IMG/VR virus record: IMGVR_UViG_3300042691_018649
Span: 1 to 25,444 of that record
DNA: 25,444 bases
Strand: one strand, 5' to 3'
Source: a virus
Shown here piece by piece: positions 1 through 6,818 of this stretch. The first letter of the stretch is position 1. Each line of letters starts with the position of its first letter. The notes beneath the pieces are model-generated. The model saw nothing but the letters and a program-made list of their open reading frames with translations, was not told the origin of the DNA and made no database searches. The translations under genes and the position numbers were made by a program.

Positions 1-764
1 GCCACATTAAGTTTATCCAGGCATTTGTGCAGGATAACCCGTACCTCACAAAAGACTACATTGAAAACCTCATGAATACCAAAGACAAGGCAAAAAAGGA
101 ACGCCTTCTGTTTGGCAATTGGGAATACGATGATTCTCCGGATGCGCTGTGCGATTACGATGCTATTTGCGATATTTTCACTAACATTCCGGATAACACC
201 GACAAACATTACCTAACCGCAGACGTGGCGCGTATGGGTTCTGACAAGGCCGTTATAATGGTGTGGCGTGGTTGGTCAGTTATTGAAATACATACCTTTG
301 ACCTTAGCAAGCTAACGGAGTTAAACCAAGTAATCACCGCGTTGCGCACTAAATACAGCATACCAGCAAGCCAATGTATTGCGGATGAGGATGGCGTTGG
401 TGGCGGTTTGGTTGATATGGCGCGCATTAATGGTTTTCTAAACAACTCCAAACCGTTTGGTGATGATAACTACTACAACCTACAAGCGCAATGCTGCTAC
501 GGCCTTGCTGAAGCTATAAACACGCACAAGCTATCCATTACCTGCGAGGTTGCGCCTGCTGATGTGGAGTTAATAAAAGAGGAGCTTGAACAGCTACGAA
601 GTTACCAAACCGATAAGGACGGAAAGTTGCGCATACTGCCCAAAGAAATGGTAAAGCAAAACATTGGGCGATCACCGGATTACCGTGATGCGCTCATGAT
701 GCGCAAGTATTTTGACTACAAACGAAGCGGGTATGTTGGTAGTTTTGTCAGCAAAGGTTTTTGA
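1..764 (+). CDS. terL: Terminase large subunit, C-terminal part (5' end outside window)
   Basis: The frame is open from the first bases of the window, so the ATPase half lies upstream. What is visible is the end of the ATPase region (FIQAFVQDNPYLT, LLFGNW) followed by an RNase H-like nuclease domain. Three acidic clusters typical of the large terminase nuclease can be seen: DVARMGSDKA, IADEDGVGGG and SPDYRDALMMRKYFD. The enzyme would translocate phage DNA into the prohead through the portal and cut the concatemer. It ends 31 bases before the tail chaperone start. A GTG at 27 is an internal codon, not the real start, because homology-like sequence continues upstream of it. No portal gene follows, which is unusual. 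Confidence 0.9.
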   Translation, partial: HIKFIQAFVQDNPYLTKDYIENLMNTKDKAKKERLLFGNWEYDDSPDALCDYDAICDIFTNIPDNTDKHYLTADVARMGSDKAVIMVWRGWSVIEIHTFDLSKLTELNQVITALRTKYSIPASQCIADEDGVGGGLVDMARINGFLNNSKPFGDDNYYNLQAQCCYGLAEAINTHKLSITCEVAPADVELIKEELEQLRSYQTDKDGKLRILPKEMVKQNIGRSPDYRDALMMRKYFDYKRSGYVGSFVSKGF

Positions 765-789
765 TATTTGAAACAATCGTATAAATTTG
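760..789 (+). promoter_or_regulatory. Bacteroidota-type promoter before tail chaperone
   Basis: TTTG at 760-763, an 18-base spacer, and TAAATTTG at 782-789 match the Bacteroidota -33/-7 pattern (TTTG and TAnnTTTG). The -7 box ends only six bases before the ATG at 796, so the transcript would have almost no leader. The -33 box overlaps the terminase stop codon. Confidence 0.55.
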
Positions 790-795
790 CAGCAA

Positions 796-1524
796 ATGAT
801 TAAAGCAAACCTAAAACACGGAAACAGCAAAATAGCGGTAAGCATCCCAACCTCATGGCGCGATGTGAGCTTCCTGCAATACTACAGAATTATCCAACTT
901 GGCGACAAAGCTGATGTATTTGACATTTACGCCATCCTGCTTAATCTGGATGCCAAAACAATTGAGCGCGTATCGCTGGAATCATTTGAGCAAATTGCCA
1001 ACCTTTGCGCTTTCATCAAAGACAAGTCAGCATTTACACAAGATGACCTTGCCCGCTCCATTCTGTTCAAGGGGCAAACCTGGACTTATTATGCTGATAT
1101 GGGTAACGCGCCTATTGGATGCTACAAAGATTGGCAGCAATTTGAACTGAAGAACTACGTGGAATCCGATCCATTGGCGATATTGCCGCGCACCTTGGCG
1201 CATTTCCTGCGTCCAGTTGGTGAGGAGTACGACCACACTAAGATTGATGAGCGCGCAGAATTGTTCATGCAACTTGACTGCGTGACCGCCTTGCAGCTGT
1301 TCAATTTTTTTTTGCGGAATTTGAAAGGGTTGAATCTCAGTTTGAGGGCTTACACAGCGAGCCTGATGTGGATGAGGAAGCGGCAGGAATTAATAACCTT
1401 GCTCCGTTTGGCTTTTACGCTACCTATCACAGCCTTGCCGGTGGCGATATATTGCGGATGGATGCGGTTGCAAAGCTATCGGTTTATGAGGTCTATTCGT
1501 TTTTACTTTACGAAAAAAGCCTAA
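796..1524 (+). CDS. Tail assembly chaperone (gpG-like), zero-frame product
   Basis: The ATG at 796 is preferred over a TTG at 787 because the latter lies inside the promoter -7 box. The N-terminal part contains IPTSWRDVSFLQYYRIIQ and reads like the short alpha-helical tail chaperones of Bacteroidota phages. Up to about residue 172 the sequence looks like a normal protein. After that the zero frame runs 70 more codons rich in Leu, Arg and Met, which looks like an out-of-frame shadow. A -1 shift on the T run at 1305-1313 joins it to the frame ending at 1574. Lambda G/GT-type chaperones work in this way to load the tape measure. Position upstream of the tail genes agrees. Without the shift this could instead be a one-base deletion in a homopolymer. 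Confidence 0.7.
   Translation: MIKANLKHGNSKIAVSIPTSWRDVSFLQYYRIIQLGDKADVFDIYAILLNLDAKTIERVSLESFEQIANLCAFIKDKSAFTQDDLARSILFKGQTWTYYADMGNAPIGCYKDWQQFELKNYVESDPLAILPRTLAHFLRPVGEEYDHTKIDERAELFMQLDCVTALQLFNFFLRNLKGLNLSLRAYTASLMWMRKRQELITLLRLAFTLPITALPVAIYCGWMRLQSYRFMRSIRFYFTKKA
1305..1313 (+). other. Slippery T9 run, probable -1 ribosomal frameshift site
   Basis: Nine T follow AA at 1303-1304. In the zero frame the codons are AAT TTT TTT TTG, so 1305-1311 is a perfect T TTT TTT heptamer of the X XXY YYZ class. A -1 slip joins the first 172 residues to 87 residues ending at 1574, giving about 259 residues. The junction reads LFNFFFAEFERVESQ. I see no strong downstream stem-loop. Confidence 0.65.
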
Positions 1525-1574
1525 ATGATTACAAAAAAGCGTACAAGCGAATAGTTGAGCGCAAGCACAAATAA
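1311..1574 (+). CDS. Tail assembly chaperone C-terminal extension (gpT-like), reached by -1 frameshift
   Basis: This is the -1 frame that opens at the slippery run. It encodes FAEFERVESQ, an acidic linker (EPDVDEEAAG), then a compact helical module with FGFYATYHSLAGGDILRMD and VYEVYSFLLYEKSL and a basic tail ending ERKHK. It has no convincing start of its own. An ATG at 1368 exists but would remove the natural-looking first 19 residues. In the known tail chaperone systems the shifted domain binds the tail tube or tape measure while the N-terminal part coats the tape measure. That role is inferred here from arrangement, not from a recognised domain. Confidence 0.65.
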   Translation, partial: FAEFERVESQFEGLHSEPDVDEEAAGINNLAPFGFYATYHSLAGGDILRMDAVAKLSVYEVYSFLLYEKSLNDYKKAYKRIVERKHK

Positions 1575-1579
1575 TTTAC

Positions 1580-1608
1580 TTGCATAAGTGCAAAAAATTG
1601 TATATTTG
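1580..1608 (+). promoter_or_regulatory. Bacteroidota-type promoter before tail operon
   Basis: TTG at 1580-1582, an 18-base spacer and TATATTTG at 1601-1608 fit the TTG/TAnnTTTG consensus. A perfect dyad TTGCA-TAAG-TGCAA (1580-1593) covers the -33 element and could be an operator. The -7 box ends six bases before ATG 1615, so the message would be leaderless or nearly so. Confidence 0.6.
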
Positions 1609-1614
1609 CACTCA

Positions 1615-2070
1615 ATGTCGTACAAGTCAATCAAATCAGCATTTCAAACCATTGCAAGCCAATATCAAGGGAGTCTTTCATTTGGCTATGGCACGTTAAA
1701 CGAAATGAACAAGAGCGACAAAAACTACCCGCTTGTGTGGTGGGTATTGCCGCTTACCGTTACTGACCCGCAAACCAATAGCCAGCAACAACGATATGAG
1801 AATTGGCCAATAACCTTGCGCTTTGTTACGTCAACTGAATTAGCAAAAGATTTTGATGATGTGGACAATCTGTACAACATGACTAAAACAATTGCCGATG
1901 GCTTTGTTTACACGCTCATGGATGCGTCTGATGAATATACCATATCCACGTCAATTACCAAGCGTCAATTGTTCAAAGTGCAGGATGACGTAAACATTGG
2001 CTGGGAGTATCAATTTACCTTACAACTTACACCGGATATAGACTACTGCTGCTTGCCTTATGCAAATTGA
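1615..2070 (+). CDS. Putative tail terminator or head-tail joining protein
   Basis: The product is 151 residues from the ATG at 1615. A GTG at 1588 would give a longer form but lies within the promoter. No transmembrane segment or signal is seen. Segments such as YPLVWWVLPL, ENWPITLRFV and IGWEYQFTLQLTP suggest alternating beta strands with one helix (DFDDVDNLYNMTKTIADGF), as in small tail terminator or tail completion proteins. It overlaps the following gp10-like gene by 11 bases, a pair commonly found together between head and tail genes. Assignment is by context and fold impression only. It could also be a connector or stopper protein. Confidence 0.45.
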   Translation: MSYKSIKSAFQTIASQYQGSLSFGYGTLNEMNKSDKNYPLVWWVLPLTVTDPQTNSQQQRYENWPITLRFVTSTELAKDFDDVDNLYNMTKTIADGFVYTLMDASDEYTISTSITKRQLFKVQDDVNIGWEYQFTLQLTPDIDYCCLPYAN

Positions 2071-2575
2071 ACAGGAACTTGAACGGATTGCGCAGCAATT
2101 TATCGCTGAGGTACAGCAGGCAATGGAATCGCTTAACATCAATGCCTCCGGTGAATCATCCCGTTCATTGCGGTACGAGATAACTTCAACGGATGCCGCT
2201 GTAAAAATGGTGGTTTACGGCAACCCAGGTATATTTTTTACCGATAAAGGACGCGGGCCAACACGCGGCACGGGCAATGGTTCATTTACCCGTGAAGATG
2301 CAAAGAAATGGGCGCGCGATAAAGGCGTTGGGACTTGGTATAAGGAAAGCAAAAAAGGGCGCAAGGCTATGAATGCCGATGAACAAGCCTATCTTATTTG
2401 GCGCAAGGTGCATCAAAAGGGGTTTTATGGTAACAACAGCGAAGGCAAAGAATACCTTGAAGCCATCCGCGAGCGTACAACCAACGAAATACGGCAAAAC
2501 ATCAATCAATCAGTATTTGAAGTAGTTAAACAAAGACTAAATCTAAATGGCAATCGCACGAGTACAGCAGCCTAA
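2060..2575 (+). CDS. HK97-gp10-like tail completion protein
   Basis: The protein has 171 residues. It starts with an amphipathic helix (EQELERIAQQFIAEVQQAM), then SSRSLRYEIT and a GNPGIFFTDKGRGPTRG segment. The tyrosine/glycine-rich 'edge' followed by FTDKGRGPT is typical of HK97 gp10 / neck protein relatives in Bacteroidota phages. The middle is basic (WARDKGVGTWYKESKKGRK). These proteins sit at the neck and help complete or attach the tail. The last 29 bases overlap the next gene in another frame, so its C-terminal NRTSTAA tail may be a by-product of that overlap. Confidence 0.6.
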   Translation: MQIEQELERIAQQFIAEVQQAMESLNINASGESSRSLRYEITSTDAAVKMVVYGNPGIFFTDKGRGPTRGTGNGSFTREDAKKWARDKGVGTWYKESKKGRKAMNADEQAYLIWRKVHQKGFYGNNSEGKEYLEAIRERTTNEIRQNINQSVFEVVKQRLNLNGNRTSTAA

Positions 2576-4406
2576 CCGGTGGTCATCGGTTTACGCGCCA
2601 ATAATTTACAAATTTAAGAGCAGCTTTGCCACGGGCTACCGTATAGGTAACGTGCTTACACCGGCAGTCATTGGCGAAACCAACGGTTTTTTGACAATCA
2701 CATGGTCAACAGCGCACGGAATGCGCTCAGGTGATTATGTTTATATTAATTCTGACTTCTCCGGTGCGTACCGCGTGATTAGTTGCCCAGGTTCAGCACA
2801 AACAATCATTGACGTAAATGCCACAGCAGGGCAAAATTGCACATCGGGATATTGGTATGCGTTTCAGTACAATGCAAGCGTGCGCGTATGGGCTGAGATT
2901 GACAACGTGTTTACCGATATTGGCACAATAACCACCAAGCCCGTTGATGACGGCACGGATATTATTTTTACGTTTGACGTCTCAACCGTGCTGCGCAACT
3001 ACATTACATCAAACTTGCCCGATTTGCGCAATGGCTCAGTACAGCACTGCCCTGATGCGTTCAAATCGTTTTACATTGAGTACCGTGAGGAATATGTACG
3101 TGGCGTTGCAGGCATTACGCAATACGTGGCGCAGGATTGGGAAACCGATACAGACAGCAGCTATTATGACACCAACGATAAAGTGGCCGTAAATTCAACT
3201 GAGCAATACGATGAGAACATTGGCGATCCATATAAACAATCTGAATACGTATTTGGTATTGACAATGGCACGGTGAGATTGCTTACCAATCAGCCTGATG
3301 GCGTGCCTTATTGCGCAGATAGAAAATATTGGCTGTATTTTAATGCCGATAACCTGCAAACTAATCACAGCATTGTATTCAATGTAGAACAATATGGAGG
3401 TGGTGGCAATTTAATCACCACTTCTGAGATTGAATATGAAGATGTGGAACTTGGGCAGAACCTTGTTGAAATATCAAATGAAACATTTACGCTTAACGCC
3501 AATGCAGCCAAAATATGCGTTACCGCATCATTGCCTGAGTATCAGTTTCACGATAACTTAAAACAGCTTGGCTCCTGGTCATTGCAGGATAACGGGGTGA
3601 ATATTGTGTTTGGCAGCCAAGGCGCGCTGTTTAACCAAAATACCATCCCGTTGCCTACCTTATCAGTTAATGGCTACATGGATAGAAACGTACTTGCCAA
3701 TGGCATTGAGTACGAGTTTCGCATTACTTTGGCATTCACAAATAATCAGCCATCAGGAGTGATAACTATTGATGCCGGTGGCAATGGCACAAGTACGCAC
3801 ACCATCAGTACAGCAGGTACGCATACATTTACACTCACCGCAAATGGTCCAACATTGCGCTTGCAAGCCACATATTACGACAACAACAATGTGGCCAATG
3901 AGTTCAGATTGTCAAACCTACACGTTCACAGTACAATCACCGAAGATTCACAGCCCGTTTGTTTTTCAGTTGAGCAAAACTGCGAATGCACAGATAAGTA
4001 CTACAAGTTGGTTTGGCTGAACAACAAAGGCGGGTACTCATCGTTCTACTTTACCGGCCGCGCAACTCACGGCATTGAAGTTGACCGCCAACGGCCAATC
4101 AAATATGCTTTGGTAGCGGGCAGGTTTGAACCAAGCAACAGGCAATACGCCAACCTGCGCAACATTGGGCGCAAGCGGATAACCTTGCGCAATGAAACAA
4201 TGAATAAAGACATCAACACATGGCTTGCCAATGAATTGATGACAAGCATTGATGTTTACCTGGAGCAAACCGTTGACGGGGTAAACTACTTTTTGCCGGT
4301 GCAAATTGAAAACGATAGCATTGACATACGCAAAGACGGGGATAAAAGATACAGCCTTGTATTGGATGCCATTTACGCGTACGATATAATCAGCCAAACA
4401 CGATGA
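2547..4406 (+). CDS. Tail-tip / baseplate-like structural protein
   Basis: This 619-residue protein is rich in Thr, Asn, Tyr and Gly and looks beta-sheet rich throughout. The last third has CFSVEQNCECTDKYYKLVWL followed by NNKGGYSSFYFTGR, a pattern seen in large structural proteins of Bacteroidota phages, where a W-x-N-x-x-G-G segment recurs. Residues about 375-460 look like a carbohydrate-binding-type beta sandwich (NGIEYEFRITLAF, AGTHTFTLTANG). Position between tail completion and tape measure suggests a distal tail or baseplate component, possibly one contacting host glycans. It overlaps the next gene by four bases (ATGA). The start at 2547 lacks any Shine-Dalgarno and is probably coupled to the previous gene. 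Confidence 0.55.
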   Translation: MAIARVQQPNRWSSVYAPIIYKFKSSFATGYRIGNVLTPAVIGETNGFLTITWSTAHGMRSGDYVYINSDFSGAYRVISCPGSAQTIIDVNATAGQNCTSGYWYAFQYNASVRVWAEIDNVFTDIGTITTKPVDDGTDIIFTFDVSTVLRNYITSNLPDLRNGSVQHCPDAFKSFYIEYREEYVRGVAGITQYVAQDWETDTDSSYYDTNDKVAVNSTEQYDENIGDPYKQSEYVFGIDNGTVRLLTNQPDGVPYCADRKYWLYFNADNLQTNHSIVFNVEQYGGGGNLITTSEIEYEDVELGQNLVEISNETFTLNANAAKICVTASLPEYQFHDNLKQLGSWSLQDNGVNIVFGSQGALFNQNTIPLPTLSVNGYMDRNVLANGIEYEFRITLAFTNNQPSGVITIDAGGNGTSTHTISTAGTHTFTLTANGPTLRLQATYYDNNNVANEFRLSNLHVHSTITEDSQPVCFSVEQNCECTDKYYKLVWLNNKGGYSSFYFTGRATHGIEVDRQRPIKYALVAGRFEPSNRQYANLRNIGRKRITLRNETMNKDINTWLANELMTSIDVYLEQTVDGVNYFLPVQIENDSIDIRKDGDKRYSLVLDAIYAYDIISQTR

Positions 4407-6454
4407 TTCAGATATTTGTAAACAATATTGAACTTGATGGCGCAGAGGATGTGGATGTAGCTTTTACGTATTCACTTAAAGACATCCGCGAGGTAGGAAA
4501 GGTTAAAGGCGGCAAAAGTACCACCGTTACCATCCCGCGCACAAAAAACAATGATTCCGCATTTGGCTTGGCCGGAGACATCAATGCGTTTACCTCATTT
4601 GACAAAAACAAAGGCCATCACGTTTACGCATTATCGGATAGCGCTGTAATTTTTGAGGGCATGGCCTATATCCTATCTGCAACAGATAACGATATTGAAT
4701 TTGTGATGATTGAAAACGTGGCTGCCCTAAAAGAGATATTTGGCGAGTTGATGATGTCAGATATTGACTTGTCAGACCTTGACCATACCTACAACGATAC
4801 AGACGTGTTTGCCACGTGGTCAAACAATTACGATTACATTTACCCGCTGATTGATTACGGCTTATTCCGGTTGCGTGCAGCAGGCACAACATCTACTATT
4901 CACTCAGAACTGAAGCCCGCTGTTAAGGTAGAAAAAATACTGCGCGCCATGTGCAATGATGCAGGTGTTACGCTTGATACGCGGTTTTTTAATAACCCTA
5001 TCCACAAAGGTTTAATTGTGGCGTTTGGCAACGGAGATATGGTTCATAGCCCCGCATGGGTAGATGAGCGCAGAGTGGAAGCAACAAGAAATACAAATAC
5101 AACCTATTTTGGTACTGGAGCGTTTGTGCTTTGGGCGAATAACGAAGTGAGCGATCCATTAAATGAATGGGACAACGTGAATTACATTTACACAAGTAAC
5201 GAAGGGAAAACAGCTGACATAAGACTAACATTTGTTGTTGTTGGGTATGGCATAAGTGATTCTATCCCGCGTGTTCAACTTGAATACTCAGACGATGGCG
5301 GCATCAATTGGTACGATGTGGAAGGCGGAGGTATTGAAGATGTAAGTATTGCTCAATTTTATCAAATAAATGTTACCGTCAACTTATTAAATAATTGGAA
5401 GCTACGCGCCACGGTAAACTTTGATGGCGGATTTTTTACTGGATATATTGTTATAAGAGATTTAAAGTTGAATATTACACCGCAAGATGTGGTGTATAGC
5501 CAATCAACCGTACAGCTATCGTATTGCTTGCCACGTTGGAAACAAATTGAGTTTATAAAAGAAATAGCGCAGTTGTTCAATATGGTGGTGCAATACAATC
5601 CCGTAACGCGCACGCTCACAATGAACACGTACAATGATTTTTTTGGGCGCGATTTTGTGGATTGGAGTAATAAGCTGGATTTAAGCGAAAGCCCCGTAAT
5701 TGCATACACCGGAGATGATATTCCAAGCACATGGAACTTTGCATGGACGCAGCCTGATAACGATAGACGCTTGCTGCAATACAATGAGCAATGGAGCAAC
5801 GGCACTTTATTTGGCGATGGCTCATACAACCTTAAAACAAAATATGGCGATGCTGAGGAAGTAGTGAGTTCTAAATTCCGCATTGTGTACAATGGACGTT
5901 CATACGATACGGCCTCACTTGTGCCAGGCACGCAGTTTTCTGACTACATTATTATCCCTAACGTATGGGAGAAAGGGCAAGACCAAACGCAGGCCAATTA
6001 CTCATGCGGCCCAATGATTCTCATTTACCAAGGCATGCAGGATGTATCTTTGCTATCTGATGGTACACGGCAAAGCATCAAGATAAAAACCACCCCTGTT
6101 ACGCAAACAACTATTCCCATGACCTACATGGTAAAAAAGATTTACGATGATGCGGATATTAATACTTGGGATGTAAACTTAACCTTTGATATGCCGGCAA
6201 ATGAGCCATTAAGCACATGGAACGGGAAAGGATTAATTGAAACCTATTACAATCAGGAATTGACAAATATTGACAATTTCCGCATGGTAACTGCACGTTT
6301 TGCACTTAATAATCAGGATATTGCACAATTGGATATTGCAAAATACGTTTATGTTGATTACTTTCGTGCGTACTTTATAATCAACAATATAAAACAATTT
6401 AACCCCAATTCAAATGAAAGCACTGAAGTTGAGCTTATTCGCGTTGCTCGTTAG
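4403..6454 (+). CDS. Tail structural protein (distal tail / baseplate hub-like)
   Basis: The protein has 683 residues. Near its N-terminus it has DVDVAFTYSLKDIREVGKVK then STTVTIPRTKNNDSAFG. The pattern of basic residues, S/T run, IP-x-TKNN and FG is a recurrent feature of large Bacteroidota phage tail proteins. A central WKQIEFIKEIAQLFNMVVQY followed by TLTMNTYNDFF (around residues 374-412) resembles the domain turn in phage tail hub proteins where a helix precedes a beta hairpin. The C-terminus (YVYVDYFRAYFIINNIKQFNP) resembles the end of such hub proteins. It probably forms the tail tip with the preceding gene. Its last 41 bases overlap the lipoprotein gene in another frame. Confidence 0.55.
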   Translation: MIQIFVNNIELDGAEDVDVAFTYSLKDIREVGKVKGGKSTTVTIPRTKNNDSAFGLAGDINAFTSFDKNKGHHVYALSDSAVIFEGMAYILSATDNDIEFVMIENVAALKEIFGELMMSDIDLSDLDHTYNDTDVFATWSNNYDYIYPLIDYGLFRLRAAGTTSTIHSELKPAVKVEKILRAMCNDAGVTLDTRFFNNPIHKGLIVAFGNGDMVHSPAWVDERRVEATRNTNTTYFGTGAFVLWANNEVSDPLNEWDNVNYIYTSNEGKTADIRLTFVVVGYGISDSIPRVQLEYSDDGGINWYDVEGGGIEDVSIAQFYQINVTVNLLNNWKLRATVNFDGGFFTGYIVIRDLKLNITPQDVVYSQSTVQLSYCLPRWKQIEFIKEIAQLFNMVVQYNPVTRTLTMNTYNDFFGRDFVDWSNKLDLSESPVIAYTGDDIPSTWNFAWTQPDNDRRLLQYNEQWSNGTLFGDGSYNLKTKYGDAEEVVSSKFRIVYNGRSYDTASLVPGTQFSDYIIIPNVWEKGQDQTQANYSCGPMILIYQGMQDVSLLSDGTRQSIKIKTTPVTQTTIPMTYMVKKIYDDADINTWDVNLTFDMPANEPLSTWNGKGLIETYYNQELTNIDNFRMVTARFALNNQDIAQLDIAKYVYVDYFRAYFIINNIKQFNPNSNESTEVELIRVAR

Positions 6455-6818
6455 CATGGCGATTACATCCTGCCAAAAGGATGAAGGCATTGACGCACCT
6501 CAAAAAACCATTATCATCCCAATTGATGCGGATTCACCTACTTATTGGAAATTTCATTACTTCACATCTCTGCAACCGCCACGCAGCGGTATTGTACGCA
6601 TTGATGGCACAATGGCCTTGCACCGCACGTACCATGTAAGGCATTACACATATGTAAACAACCGCGAGTACCACGATACAATACAGCACGAGTTGCGCAA
6701 TGATAGCATCTTTTTTACAACTAACGACATTGCACAGCCAAAGTTTGTATCAGGCCCGCACTACATTAAAAACGACACACTTTATACCGTCATCCCACCA
6801 GGGGTGTTTTATAAATAA
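6414..6818 (+). CDS. Predicted surface lipoprotein with LES-like signal
   Basis: The 134-residue product begins with a basic stretch (MKALK), a hydrophobic core (LSLFALLVSMA) and a lipobox-like ITSC, so Cys20 would be lipidated. The residues after it, Q-K-D-E, resemble the Bacteroidota lipoprotein export signal (K-(D/E)2, consensus near QKDDE) that sends lipoproteins to the cell surface. The rest is a small beta-rich domain with many aromatic and His residues. The gene sits between a tail protein and the tape measure, overlapping both (41 bases upstream; TAATG downstream). A phage lipoprotein displayed on the host could block receptors and exclude other phages, as Llp does for T5. That role is inferred only; I do not recognise the family. 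Confidence 0.7.
   Translation: MKALKLSLFALLVSMAITSCQKDEGIDAPQKTIIIPIDADSPTYWKFHYFTSLQPPRSGIVRIDGTMALHRTYHVRHYTYVNNREYHDTIQHELRNDSIFFTTNDIAQPKFVSGPHYIKNDTLYTVIPPGVFYK

Noticed and set aside
1314-1524. Zero-frame extension of the tail chaperone after the T run as a genuine functional domain
   Set aside because: It is Leu/Arg/Met/Trp-rich without protein-like pattern, whereas the -1 frame over the same bases looks natural. It may be translated, but probably has no selected function.
4038-4397. A 119-residue minus-strand frame near the end of the first large tail protein gene
   Set aside because: No start signals, no neighbours on that strand, and complete overlap with a coding frame having structural-protein features.
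5362-5931. A 189-residue open frame on the minus strand inside the tail protein gene
   Set aside because: It lies wholly within a well-supported plus-strand gene, has no promoter or overlap logic, and its sequence is Ser/Leu/Cys-rich like an antisense shadow.
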